A DNA stretch of 64,000 nucleotides from Gracilibacillus salitolerans (GTDB lineage: Bacteria; Bacillota; Bacilli; Bacillales; Amphibacillaceae): the NCBI RefSeq assembly GCF_009650095.1, contig NZ_CP045915.1:186001-250000 (forward strand). The letters run 5' to 3'. The position numbers and the translations under genes are program-made. Under the pieces are notes generated by a model. The model worked only from the letters and a program-made list of their open reading frames with translations, was not told where the DNA came from and searched no databases. This document shows positions 38,718 through 51,206 of this stretch, in pieces (the stretch's first letter is position 1; every line of letters starts with the position of its first letter).

Positions 38718-38751
38718 CGAAAATCCCCTCCATTTAGTTGGGCTTGTCTCC

Positions 38752-38781
38752 ATTATATGATTGGTATTTCATTAATATGAT
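38752..38781 (-). promoter_or_regulatory. SigE-like promoter of pdaB
   Basis: On the minus strand ATCATATT, exactly 14 nt, CATATAAT; this is a close match to the SigE consensus, about 35 nt upstream of the start. Confidence 0.65.
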
Positions 38782-38872
38782 GTCTAATTATGTTTAAATT
38801 TGAAAGAAACAGGAATATAGACAATAGATAGCGGGGAGGTTATTATTAAAATAGATATTAGGGGTGGACAAG

Positions 38873-39094
38873 ATGTTAGGAATATTAATTAATGAGAAGG
38901 AGCAAAATGAACTGCAGTATGTGATTAAAAGAGAACTAGAAGAATTATTGTTGGATTTAGAAGATCATCGAATAGATAAAATGGTGAAGCAAGCCATGTG
39001 TGAGAGATATAAAATTATTTTTCATTTGTATACACGTGTGGCAAGTGAAGAAGAGATTAAGAAGTATATACCAAAGAAAGTACAAATTGAATAA
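38873..39094 (+). CDS. Small conserved hypothetical protein next to rrn
   Basis: A 73-aa soluble, charged, probably all-helical protein (MLGILINEKEQNELQYVIKRE, then LEDHRIDKMVKQAMCERY). Short proteins of this type are encoded in many Bacillaceae and I recall no assigned function. A GTG (38864) opens the frame, but ATG 38873 is spaced well from AGGGGTGG. A terminator follows. Confidence 0.75.
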   Translation: MLGILINEKEQNELQYVIKRELEELLLDLEDHRIDKMVKQAMCERYKIIFHLYTRVASEEEIKKYIPKKVQIE

Positions 39095-39102
39095 TCAAAA
39101 TA

Positions 39103-39147
39103 GATACTATATCCTCCTTTAAAAAGAGATATAGTATTTTTATTTTT
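39103..39147 (+). terminator. Terminator before the rRNA operon
   Basis: Stem ATACTATATC / GATATAGTAT followed by a T-rich tail. It insulates the rRNA promoters from the upstream gene. Confidence 0.8.
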
Positions 39148-39170
39148 AAATAAAAAATCAAAAAAACCTC

Positions 39171-39199
39171 TTGCTTGCTACATATGTTTATGATATATT
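39171..39199 (+). promoter_or_regulatory. rRNA operon promoter P1
   Basis: TTGCTT, 17-nt spacer, TATATT. Confidence 0.65.
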
Positions 39200-39259
39200 A
39201 TTTCTTGTCGTCGTTAGAAAACGAAGCATTAAACATGGAAGAAAAAATCAAAAAAGCTA

Positions 39260-39288
39260 TTGACTTCTTTTTTGATACATGCTATATT
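39260..39288 (+). promoter_or_regulatory. rRNA operon promoter P2
   Basis: TTGACT (39260-39265), 17-nt spacer, TATATT (39283-39288), about 110 nt upstream of mature 16S. Spacing between P1 and P2 (89 nt) is as in B. subtilis rrn operons. Confidence 0.85.
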
Positions 39289-39321
39289 ATATTTCGTCGC
39301 AAAAAACGACACAACATTGAT

Positions 39322-39351
39322 CTTTGAAAACTGAACAAAACAACCAGTATG
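39322..39351 (+). other. 5' strand of the pre-16S processing stem
   Basis: This stretch (CTTTGAAAACTGAAC...CAACCAGTATG) is complementary with few mismatches to 41004-41033 (CATACTGCGTTG...GTTCAGTTTTGAG). The two ends of pre-16S thus form the long RNase III-type processing helix. Confidence 0.8.
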
Positions 39352-39399
39352 ATTTTAAACATGAAACAAGCTAGCTTATAGAAGCGAGCGCAAGTCAAC

Positions 39400-40968
<1,569 letters not shown>

Positions 40969-41003
40969 ATTAAAGGAACACCTTTTTTACAAGGTGCAAA
41001 AAA

Positions 41004-41033
41004 ACATACTGCGTTGTTTGGTTCAGTTTTGAG
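41004..41033 (+). other. 3' strand of the pre-16S processing stem
   Basis: Complement of 39322-39351, in the 16S-23S spacer before the tRNA genes. Confidence 0.8.
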
Positions 41034-41072
41034 GGATTAATGTCACAACCCCAAACACAACCTTTTTAGAAT

Positions 41073-41149
<77 letters not shown>

Positions 41150-41159
41150 TTCTATTCAA

Positions 41160-41235
41160 GGGGCCTTAGCTCAGCTGGGAGAGCGCCTGCTTTGCACGCA
41201 GGAGGTCAGCGGTTCGATCCCGCTAGGCTCCACCA
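41160..41235 (+). tRNA. tRNA-Ala (UGC), spacer copy
   Basis: Full cloverleaf of 76 nt with encoded CCA; anticodon TGC. It is identical to the copy at 45473-45548. Confidence 0.98.
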
Positions 41236-41255
41236 TACAAATGATATGTACCTTG

Positions 41256-41292
41256 AAAACTAGATAAGAGTATGACAAGACATCAAACAAAA
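41256..41292 (+). other. 5' strand of the pre-23S processing stem
   Basis: AAAACTAGATAAGAGT and ACAAGACATCAAACAAAA here are complementary to 44377-44417, bracketing 23S for RNase III/Mini-III processing. Confidence 0.8.
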
Positions 41293-41339
41293 ACCAACGC
41301 GCTTTTCATGCGTTAAGCATAGTAAGTATTGTAAGTATA

Positions 41340-44250
<2,911 letters not shown>

Positions 44251-44376
44251 TAATATAAAGTGAAAGCTACTGGTCAATAGCGTACGGATAGATCAGGCAG
44301 ACTAGAGCACAGAGTTTTCCTGTGCGCCAGGAAGCATGAACTATACGCTAGCTATTAGGAGCTTGAACTAGCATAC

Positions 44377-44417
44377 ATTTTGTTTGATCTTGTTCCATCA
44401 CTCTTATCTAGTTTTTA
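44377..44417 (+). other. 3' strand of the pre-23S processing stem
   Basis: Complement of 41256-41292. Between 23S and this arm lie extra inverted repeats (TAGCGTA near 44277 with TACGCTA near 44344; GCACAG near 44307 with CTGTGC near 44320), making a structured spacer. Confidence 0.75.
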
Positions 44418-44448
44418 GGGTATATCCCTTATACATCATTATACAAAG

Positions 44449-44565
44449 TCTGGTAGCGATAGCGGAGAGGTCACACCTGTTCCCATGCCGAACACAGTAG
44501 TTAAGCTCTCCAGCGCCCATGGTAGTTGGGGCTCGCGCCCCTGCAAGAGTAGGACGTTGCCAGGC
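44449..44565 (+). rRNA. 5S ribosomal RNA
   Basis: About 117 nt, with TCTGGTAGCGATAGCGG at the start, CCCATGCCGAACACAG, GAGTAGGACGTTGCCAGGC at the end, and pairing ends (CTGG / CCAG). Confidence 0.95.
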
Positions 44566-44605
44566 TGAATTAAAACAGCTTTGAGAAGCATCAGTTGTAA
44601 AACAT

Positions 44606-44680
44606 TCCACAGTAGCTCAGTGGTAGAGCAATCGGCTGTTAACCGATCGGTCGTAGGTTCGAATCCTACCTGTGGAGCCA
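44606..44680 (+). tRNA. tRNA-Asn (GUU)
   Basis: 75-nt cloverleaf, anticodon loop TGTTAA, encoded CCA. Confidence 0.97.
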
Positions 44681-44683
44681 TTT

Positions 44684-44755
<72 letters not shown>

Positions 44756-44787
44756 CTGCTATTTTTGTGAGACTTAAATAAAGTATT

Positions 44788-44862
44788 GGCCCGTTGGTCA
44801 AGTGGTTAAGACACCGCCCTTTCACGGCGGTAACACGGGTTCGAATCCCGTACGGGTCACCA
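44788..44862 (+). tRNA. tRNA-Glu (UUC)
   Basis: 75-nt cloverleaf, GGCCCGTTGGTCAAG start, anticodon TTC, encoded CCA. The 89-nt gap after it holds a hairpin (GCAAC/GTTGC inside GCATG/CATGC) of unknown use. Confidence 0.97.
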
Positions 44863-44951
44863 TATTAACACTTAGTTATTTTTTTATTAAGGATGGCATG
44901 TTAAGGCGCAACGTCCTGTTGCAACGCATGCACTAGCATATCCTGTGCTTC

Positions 44952-45027
44952 GGAGGATTAGCTCAGCTGGGAGAGCACTTGCCTTACAAGCAAGGGGTCG
45001 CAGGTTCGAGCCCTGCATCCTCCACCA
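44952..45027 (+). tRNA. tRNA-Val (UAC)
   Basis: 76-nt cloverleaf, loop CTTACAA, anticodon TAC, encoded CCA. Confidence 0.97.
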
Positions 45028-45033
45028 TTTTGA

Positions 45034-45109
<76 letters not shown>

Positions 45110-45133
45110 GCTAATTTCATAATGTTTATGCAT

Positions 45134-45219
45134 GGAGGGATAGCGAAGTTGGCCAAACGCGGCGGACTGTAAATCCGCTCCCATCGGGTTCGTAGGTTCG
45201 AGTCCTACTCCCTCCACCA
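45134..45219 (+). tRNA. tRNA-Tyr (GUA)
   Basis: 86-nt tRNA with a long variable arm, anticodon GTA, encoded CCA. Confidence 0.97.
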
Positions 45220-45277
45220 TTGTATAATATTTATTTAAGTGTATATACTATCTTTTGTACACTTCATTTCATTATGT

Positions 45278-45352
45278 TGGGCTATAGCCAAGCGGTAAGG
45301 CAACGGTTTTTGGTACCGTCATGCGCTGGTTCGAATCCAGCTAGCCCAGCCA
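45278..45352 (+). tRNA. tRNA-Gln (UUG)
   Basis: 75-nt cloverleaf, loop TTTTGGT, anticodon TTG, encoded CCA. Confidence 0.97.
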
Positions 45353-45388
45353 TTTTTTATGTGCAAAAAAATAATGATGAACTTATTA

Positions 45389-45464
45389 GAGCCATTAGCT
45401 CAGTTGGTAGAGCATCTGACTTTTAATCAGAGGGTCGGAGGTTCAAATCCTCCATGGCTCACCA
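45389..45464 (+). tRNA. tRNA-Lys (UUU)
   Basis: 76-nt cloverleaf, loop CTTTTAA, anticodon TTT, encoded CCA. Confidence 0.97.
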
Positions 45465-45472
45465 GTTTGTAA

Positions 45473-45548
45473 GGGGCCTTAGCTCAGCTGGGAGAGCGCC
45501 TGCTTTGCACGCAGGAGGTCAGCGGTTCGATCCCGCTAGGCTCCACCA
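45473..45548 (+). tRNA. tRNA-Ala (UGC), second copy
   Basis: Identical to the spacer tRNA-Ala at 41160-41235; last tRNA of the operon. Confidence 0.98.
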
Positions 45549-45570
45549 TCTTAAAAGTATATATTTAATA

Positions 45571-45609
45571 CGAAGCGGTTTTCCTAGAAGAAGGAGACGG
45601 CTTTTTTTG
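45571..45609 (+). terminator. Terminator of the rRNA-tRNA operon
   Basis: An imperfect stem (AAGCGGTTTTCCT with AGGAGACGGCTT, allowing wobble pairs) followed by seven T. Confidence 0.6.
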
Positions 45610-45902
45610 TGTCTTTGGATTCCAATAGGTTTATTATCTAAAATATACGTGGGAAATAGGCTTTTTAGAGAAGGTTCGATATGAAAATAATAATCCACAT
45701 CCTCAATGTTCTAAACTGAGAGAGTCCAACTCTACATTTTTTGTGAAAAATTGTCATTAATCAACAAAAATGTACATTTTCTTGATATAATATCTTTGAT
45801 TAGTGAAACAAAAAAAGCTATCAAAAAAAATTAAAATAAGTGAAACTTTTCTTTGGGGTATCTCGTAATTAAAGTAACCGCAAATGTAGCGGAGGTAATT
45901 AG
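45610..45902 (+). promoter_or_regulatory. sigW control region with autoregulated SigW promoter
   Basis: TGAAAC (45841-45846), 17 nt, CGTA (45864-45867) matches the extracytoplasmic SigW promoter (TGAAAC, about 16 nt, CGTA). A separate extended -10 (TGATATAAT, 45783-45791) may give basal SigA transcription. GCGGAGGTAATTAG leads to the sigW ATG. No gene lies in the gap. Confidence 0.85.
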
Positions 45903-46469
45903 ATGATTGAGGAAAAAATAAAACAAAATATAAAATTAGTTAAAAAGGGAGATCAATCAGCATTCGAAGACATTGTTGCATTTTACCAAAACAAAGTCTT
46001 TGCCATATGTTATCGTATGATTGGGAATAAACAAGAGGCCGAGGATATAGCACAAGAAGCCTTTATTCGAGCGTATCTTAATATCCAATCATTTGATGAA
46101 AATCGAAAATTCTCTACTTGGCTTTATCGAATTGCAACGAACCTAACGATTGATAGAATGCGTAAGAAAAAACCAGATTATTATCTTGATGCAGAGATAA
46201 AAGGTACAGATGGGTTAAATTTATATGCACAATTACCGGATGATCAAGCTCTGCCAGAAGACGAGGTAGAGAGTTTAGAAATGCAAAGTTATATACAAAA
46301 TGAAATAATGGAACTCCCTGCTAAATATCGGAGTATAATTGCTTTACGTTTTTTAGATGAGCTATCTCTTAAGGAAATAAGTGAAATAATGGAAATACCT
46401 GTGGGGACAGTCAAGACGAGAATCCACAGAGGCAGAGAAGCTCTTAGAAAAAGGCTTCGCCATGTTTAA
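45903..46469 (+). CDS. sigW: RNA polymerase sigma factor SigW
   Basis: SigW (188 aa) is the ECF sigma factor for envelope stress and antimicrobial peptides. Region 2 (about residues 22-90) contains YRMIGNKQEAEDIAQEAFIRAY and STWLYRIATNLTIDRMRKKK. Region 4 (about 130-186) contains LPAKYRSIIALRFLDELSLKEISEIM and VGTVKTRIHRGREALRKRL. It is followed by its anti-sigma gene and controlled by its own promoter. Confidence 0.96.
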   Translation: MIEEKIKQNIKLVKKGDQSAFEDIVAFYQNKVFAICYRMIGNKQEAEDIAQEAFIRAYLNIQSFDENRKFSTWLYRIATNLTIDRMRKKKPDYYLDAEIKGTDGLNLYAQLPDDQALPEDEVESLEMQSYIQNEIMELPAKYRSIIALRFLDELSLKEISEIMEIPVGTVKTRIHRGREALRKRLRHV

Positions 46470-46483
46470 GGGGTGTGAGTGAA

Positions 46484-47095
46484 ATGAAATGTAATAAAGA
46501 AATAGTTGAATTAATGCATCAGTATTTAGATGGTGATATAACGAGAAATGATGAACAGCGGTTACGCTCCCATTTACAATCATGTGAAGCTTGTCAAAAA
46601 CATTTCCAAGAATTAAAAAGAACGGTAGCATTAGTGACAGCCAATATAGAACTAAAACCTTCAACAGACTTTACTAGTAATGTAATGGCCGGGTTGCCTA
46701 AAGAGAAGAAGCGTATGACGGCGAAAAGATGGATGAAATTACATCCAATGATAACAGCAGCTGCCATCTTCTTTATCTTTATGTTCAGTGGTATTTTATC
46801 TGCATGGAATCAAGAACAGCAGCAATTAAGCTATCCTAAAGGCCAAAATTTAATTGTAGAAAATGATACTGTTATTGTCCCGAAAGATGTGGTTATTGAG
46901 GATGATCTAGAAATAAAGAATGCCAACGTGAAAGTGGAAGGAAAAGTCTTAGGTGATGTTATCCTTATTAATGGAGAGCACCTATCTGCCTCTGCAGGTA
47001 AAATAGCAGGGGAAATAAAAGAGGTAGATCAAATATTTAATTGGATGTGGTATAAACTAAAAGACCTTGTTGAAAGTGTTTTTAGTTTGGATTAA
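46484..47095 (+). CDS. rsiW: Anti-sigma-W factor RsiW
   Basis: RsiW (203 aa) holds SigW at the membrane until cleaved in turn by PrsW, RasP and Clp proteases. The ZAS zinc motif HLQSCEACQK (H-x3-C-x2-C) lies near residues 30-40. A single membrane span (MITAAAIFFIFMFSGILSAW) lies near 86-105, and an extracellular domain follows. A GTG at 46475 is in frame, but ATG 46484 is better spaced from AAGGGGTG. Confidence 0.93.
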   Translation: MKCNKEIVELMHQYLDGDITRNDEQRLRSHLQSCEACQKHFQELKRTVALVTANIELKPSTDFTSNVMAGLPKEKKRMTAKRWMKLHPMITAAAIFFIFMFSGILSAWNQEQQQLSYPKGQNLIVENDTVIVPKDVVIEDDLEIKNANVKVEGKVLGDVILINGEHLSASAGKIAGEIKEVDQIFNWMWYKLKDLVESVFSLD

Positions 47096-47103
47096 CAAGA
47101 AAG

Positions 47104-47143
47104 ACAGTGATTCTTATTTATTTAATAAGAGTCACTGTTTTTA
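47104..47143 (+). terminator. Terminator after rsiW
   Basis: Stem ACAGTGATTCTTATT / AATAAGAGTCACTGT followed by TTTTTAG. Confidence 0.88.
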
Positions 47144-47186
47144 GATGCTTTTGATAATGCAAACATACAGAAAATCTTACATTTAA

Positions 47187-47216
47187 TTAAGGGTTGTATA
47201 AAACATATGTTATAAT
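47187..47216 (+). promoter_or_regulatory. Promoter of cdaA-cdaR-glmM
   Basis: Extended -10 TGTTATAAT (47208-47216) with a weak TTAAGG -35 at 18-nt spacing, about 60 nt before cdaA. Confidence 0.6.
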
Positions 47217-47276
47217 AAAAAATAACTACAAATTGAGATAGGAAGAGGATTTAGATGGACATAAGGTTGTGTTTGC

Positions 47277-48098
47277 ATGCTTAATGGTGACTTGAACTTA
47301 CTAGATATTGTCAAAATCATCGCAGATATTGCCATTGTTTGGTATGTTTTATATAAATTATTGATGCTAATTCGTGGTACGAAAGCGATCCAATTATTAA
47401 AAGGTATCTTCGTTGTCATTATCATTTATCTTGTGAGTGTATTATTCGATTTAAGTACAGTACGTATGATTATTTGGCAAGTAATTATGTGGGGACCTTT
47501 AGGGATTATAATATTATTTCAGCCGGAATTAAGAAGAGCATTGGAGCAATTAGGAAGAGGAAGCTTTTTTACTCGAAATACAACTTCCGAGGAGGAAGAA
47601 CTTAATCAATCAATTGAAGCAATTGTGGCTTCTTGTAAATATATGGCCAAAAGAAGAATTGGAGCTTTGATTACGATTGAACGTGAAACGGCAATGGGTG
47701 ATTATGTATCAACTGGTATCCCAATTAATGGGAATTTAACGAATCAATTGTTAACGAATATATTTATTCCAAATACGCCTTTACATGACGGTGCTGTTAT
47801 CATTAATCGAGATGAAATTGTGGCGGCAGCCTGTTATTTACCATTGTCTGAAAGTCCTTTTATCTCCAAAGAATTAGGAACACGCCACAGAGCAGCACTA
47901 GGTATTAGTGAAGTAACAGATGCCATTACTATTACTGTATCTGAGGAAACGGGTAACATATCGTGTACCAAAAATGGTGAGTTACACCGGAATCTGACGA
48001 CAGAACAATTAGCAGAAATCCTCGAAACCGAGTTAGTGAATAAATTTAAAACCTCAACGACAAAGGCATGGAATTGGAGGGGTAAAAGAAATGAATAA
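47277..48098 (+). CDS. cdaA: Diadenylate cyclase CdaA
   Basis: CdaA (273 aa) makes c-di-AMP from two ATP at the membrane, controlling potassium and osmolyte homeostasis. Three N-terminal membrane spans (about residues 8-75) precede the DAC domain with the catalytic motifs LHDGAVII and GTRHRAALG. The length equals that of B. subtilis CdaA. The ribosome binding site is weak (AAGG at 47263-47266). It overlaps cdaR by 8 nt. Confidence 0.96.
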   Translation: MLNGDLNLLDIVKIIADIAIVWYVLYKLLMLIRGTKAIQLLKGIFVVIIIYLVSVLFDLSTVRMIIWQVIMWGPLGIIILFQPELRRALEQLGRGSFFTRNTTSEEEELNQSIEAIVASCKYMAKRRIGALITIERETAMGDYVSTGIPINGNLTNQLLTNIFIPNTPLHDGAVIINRDEIVAAACYLPLSESPFISKELGTRHRAALGISEVTDAITITVSEETGNISCTKNGELHRNLTTEQLAEILETELVNKFKTSTTKAWNWRGKRNE

Positions 48099-49350
48099 GT
48101 GGTTGGAAAAACCATGGGTTATCAGAGTTGTTGCCTTGATACTTTCTGTCTTGCTTTTTGTTGTCGTTGCATTTGATGAGAATGTTTATGATAATGACGA
48201 TGGGTTTGAGATGCCATTTGGTAATACAAACGAAACGCAAACATTGGATGATGTACCTGTTCAAACACAAATTGATCAAGAGAGATATGTTGTAAGTGGA
48301 GTGCCAGAAACCGTAACAGTTTCCTTGCAAGGATCAGTTAGCTTGGTAACATCAACCGTATTACAACGTAATTTTGATGTGTTTGTAAATCTTGAAGATA
48401 CTGGTACGGGTACACATACAGTGCCAATCGAATATTCTGGTATTCCTGATCGGCTCAATGTTTACATTGAACCACAGGAAGTGGAAGTAACGATAGAAGA
48501 AAGAGCTAGTCTAGAATTTAATGTTACGATAGATACGGTTAATAGGGACAAAGTGGAAGAGGGATATGAAGTTGCTAATGTCTATTCTGACCCTGAGCAA
48601 ATAACAGTTACCAGTTCAAAAAGTATTGTAGATAAAATAGCGATAGTAAAAGGTTTTGTTGATGTCAGTGGTTTCAGCGAATCACAGACAATCGAAAATG
48701 TCCCTGTAAAAGTATATGATAGTCAAGGAAATGAACTAAATGTAAGAATCGATCCGCCGACAGTCGATGTGTCTGTGGACATGAAAAATCCGAATAAGAC
48801 TGTCCCGATTTCCATCGAAACGGAGAATGAACTACCAGAAGATGTTCGAGTAACTTCGATGGAATTAGAAACAGAAGAAGTACAAGTGTTTGCTGCAGAA
48901 AGCTATTTAGATCAATTAGAAGAAATCGCTACAGAACCTATTGATTTAAGCCAAATTTCTGAAAGTGGCACGATCGAAGTACCTTTAGTAATACCTTCAG
49001 ATGTTAGAAAGGTAAATAGTGAGACAGTCAATGTTAATATAGAAGTAGAAACAATAGAGGAAGAGACGGTAGAAGATGTCACGATTGAGTACGAAGATGA
49101 AGTAGACGAGCTCTCCGTATCATTTATCGAGCCAGATACCAATAGTATGAATATCACCATGAGAGGCTTTCCGTCTGATCTATCAGATGTAGCAACAGCG
49201 GATCTCCAATTAACAATTGATATTGGAGATCTTGCTCCTGGTGAGCATCAGCTTCCAGTTGAACTCAGTACACCTGAAGATATACCGGAAGAAATAGAAT
49301 TTGAAGCGGAATATGACCAAGTAACAATAAATATCGAACAAGAAGAATAA
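48091..49350 (+). CDS. cdaR: CdaA regulator CdaR (YbbR-domain protein)
   Basis: CdaR (419 aa) has one N-terminal membrane span (VIRVVALILSVLLFVVVAF) and four extracellular YbbR repeats, and modulates CdaA. Compared with soluble neighbours it is very acidic, as expected for an extracellular domain in a salt-adapted bacterium. GGAGGGG lies upstream. It lies between cdaA and glmM in the standard operon. Confidence 0.94.
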   Translation: MNKWLEKPWVIRVVALILSVLLFVVVAFDENVYDNDDGFEMPFGNTNETQTLDDVPVQTQIDQERYVVSGVPETVTVSLQGSVSLVTSTVLQRNFDVFVNLEDTGTGTHTVPIEYSGIPDRLNVYIEPQEVEVTIEERASLEFNVTIDTVNRDKVEEGYEVANVYSDPEQITVTSSKSIVDKIAIVKGFVDVSGFSESQTIENVPVKVYDSQGNELNVRIDPPTVDVSVDMKNPNKTVPISIETENELPEDVRVTSMELETEEVQVFAAESYLDQLEEIATEPIDLSQISESGTIEVPLVIPSDVRKVNSETVNVNIEVETIEEETVEDVTIEYEDEVDELSVSFIEPDTNSMNITMRGFPSDLSDVATADLQLTIDIGDLAPGEHQLPVELSTPEDIPEEIEFEAEYDQVTINIEQEE

Positions 49351-49404
49351 TACATATAGGCAGAATTAATTTGGATAAGTTATGTAAAAGGAGAGATTTT
49401 GAAA

Positions 49405-50760
49405 ATGGGTAAATATTTTGGAACGGATGGTGTCCGTGGCGTCGCAAATAAAGATCTAACACCTGAATTAGCGTTTAAGCTTGGACGATATGGTGGATAT
49501 GTGTTAACAAAAGAAGCTAACAAACCTAAAGTATTAATAGGTCGTGATACACGTATTTCAGGGACTATGTTAGAAGGTGCATTAGTTGCTGGTCTTCTAT
49601 CAATTGGTGCTGAGGTAATGCGACTTGGAGTTATTTCTACACCAGGTGTCGCTTATTTGGCTAAAGTTATGAATGCACAAGCAGGTGTCATGATCTCTGC
49701 TTCTCACAACCCAGTTGAGGATAACGGAATCAAGTTCTTTGGTTCAGATGGTTTTAAATTATCAGACGAACAAGAAGCAGAAATTGAGGGATTATTGGAT
49801 ATGGATACGGATGATTTACCACGACCAGTAGGTGAAGAAGTTGGTCAGGTGAATGATTACCTTGAAGGTGGACAGAAATATATTCAATATTTAAAAGAAA
49901 CAATTGATAATGAATTTGATGGTTTACATATCGCACTAGATTGTGCACATGGTGCAACATCAGGACTTGCATCACATCTTTTTGCTGATTTAGAAGCAGA
50001 CATTTCAACAATCGGATCATCACCTAATGGATTAAATATTAATGATGGAATTGGCTCTACTCATCCTGAGAAACTACAAGCACTAGTAGTAGAAAAAGGT
50101 GCAGATATCGGACTTGCCTTTGATGGTGACGGAGATCGTTTAATTGCTGTCGACGAGAAAGGAAACATTGTGGATGGCGATCAAATCATGTTTATTATTG
50201 GAAAATATTTAAATCAACAAGGAATGTTACGTCATTCCACCGTTGTGTCTACAGTAATGAGTAATATCGGTTTTTACAAAGCATTAGAAGCGAACGAAAT
50301 GAAAAGCAATAAAACAGCCGTTGGAGACCGTTACGTAATGGAGGAAATGCGCGAAGGTGGTTATAACCTTGGTGGGGAACAATCTGGTCATATCATTTTC
50401 TTAGATTATACAACTACCGGTGACGGGATGTTATCTGCATTGCAACTTGTTAATGTCATGCAAGAGACAGGTAAGCCGTTATCAGAACTAGCTAGTGAAA
50501 TGGAAAAATTCCCTCAGGTACTAAAAAATGTTCGTGTAGTGAAGAAGAATGAAGTGATGACAAATCAAACCGTACTTGAAGCCATTGATAAAGTGGAGAA
50601 AAAGATGGGTGATCAAGGCCGAGTATTAGTACGTCCTTCCGGAACAGAGCCATTAGTACGTGTTATGGTGGAAGCACCAACATTAGAAGACTGTAACCAT
50701 TATGTAGATGAAGTTGTAGAAGTAATCCAGAAAGTAATGGGAATGGAAGATCAAGAATAA
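49405..50760 (+). CDS. glmM: Phosphoglucosamine mutase GlmM
   Basis: GlmM (451 aa) converts glucosamine-6-phosphate to glucosamine-1-phosphate for UDP-GlcNAc and peptidoglycan synthesis, and binds CdaA as an inhibitor. The start [12 protein letters not shown], the phosphoserine loop ISASHNP (about residues 98-104), the metal site DGDGDR and the sugar loop GGEQSGH are all present. A TTG at 49399 is in frame, but only 3 nt from the GGAGAG, so ATG 49405 is chosen. Confidence 0.97.
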   Translation: MGKYFGTDGVRGVANKDLTPELAFKLGRYGGYVLTKEANKPKVLIGRDTRISGTMLEGALVAGLLSIGAEVMRLGVISTPGVAYLAKVMNAQAGVMISASHNPVEDNGIKFFGSDGFKLSDEQEAEIEGLLDMDTDDLPRPVGEEVGQVNDYLEGGQKYIQYLKETIDNEFDGLHIALDCAHGATSGLASHLFADLEADISTIGSSPNGLNINDGIGSTHPEKLQALVVEKGADIGLAFDGDGDRLIAVDEKGNIVDGDQIMFIIGKYLNQQGMLRHSTVVSTVMSNIGFYKALEANEMKSNKTAVGDRYVMEEMREGGYNLGGEQSGHIIFLDYTTTGDGMLSALQLVNVMQETGKPLSELASEMEKFPQVLKNVRVVKKNEVMTNQTVLEAIDKVEKKMGDQGRVLVRPSGTEPLVRVMVEAPTLEDCNHYVDEVVEVIQKVMGMEDQE

Positions 50761-50764
50761 TTAG

Positions 50765-50800
50765 TGAAGTTATGGGGAACCCCCATAACTTCATTTTTTA
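50765..50800 (+). terminator. Terminator after glmM
   Basis: Stem GAAGTTATGGGG / CCCCATAACTTC, loop AAC, followed by ATTTTTT. Confidence 0.92.
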
Positions 50801-50855
50801 TCACTAATATTATAAACAGCGCATAGAAATGTAGTAGATCTTTTAACAATAATTA

Positions 50856-50884
50856 TTGCTTTCAAAGATCTTTTCAAGTAAAAT
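50856..50884 (+). promoter_or_regulatory. Promoter of glmS
   Basis: TTGCTT (50856-50861), 17 nt, TAAAAT (50879-50884), 70 nt upstream of the ribozyme. Confidence 0.65.
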
Positions 50885-50949
50885 AAAAGAGCGTTTTTGA
50901 TAACGACCTACTCAAGAATAGAAAGGAGCATAGTAGAGAAATTTATCAT

Positions 50950-51105
50950 TAAAGCGCCAGGGCTATGACGTACGGTAAACTCATAGCTGACGAGGAGGAG
51001 GATTATCGAGAATGATCGGCGGATACCTCCCGGTTGTACATCTCAACCGATATGTTTTTATTCGAAAACAGGAAGGCAACTTCTTGTACAAGAATAACAA
51101 CAAGA
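50950..51105 (+). ncRNA. glmS ribozyme-riboswitch
   Basis: The GlcN6P-activated self-cleaving ribozyme in the glmS 5' leader. The conserved core is seen as AGCGCCAGGGCT just after the cleavage site (between 50953 and 50954), GACGAGGAGGAGGATTATCGA, and TCGGCGGATACCTCCCGG, followed by a P4-like stem (CAGGAAG / CTTCTTG near 51069-51085). When GlcN6P is high the mRNA cleaves itself and is degraded, lowering GlmS. The 3' boundary is approximate. Confidence 0.95.
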
Positions 51106-51125
51106 TGAACGAAACAAACACGAGA

Positions 51126-51193
51126 AAGGGGCAGATAGACGCCCCTTGTAACAAATAGGTTCAATGGTCGTTTGTCTGCCCCTTATTATAAGG
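51126..51193 (+). promoter_or_regulatory. Competing hairpins between the glmS ribozyme and glmS start
   Basis: AAGGGGC (51126-51132) can pair with GCCCCTT (51141-51147) in a local hairpin. Extended (51126-51141), it can instead pair with 51169-51184, ending GCCCCTT. The latter arm (CCTTA, 51181-51185) can itself pair with TAAGG (51189-51193), which is part of the glmS Shine-Dalgarno. The three helices are partly mutually exclusive. A regulatory switch is inference. Confidence 0.6.
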
Positions 51194-51206
51194 AGGAGAC
51201 AACGCT

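Noticed and set aside
44863..44951. Hairpin-rich gap between tRNA-Glu and tRNA-Val as an extra tRNA
   Set aside because: The nested stems do not give a cloverleaf, anticodon arm or T-loop.
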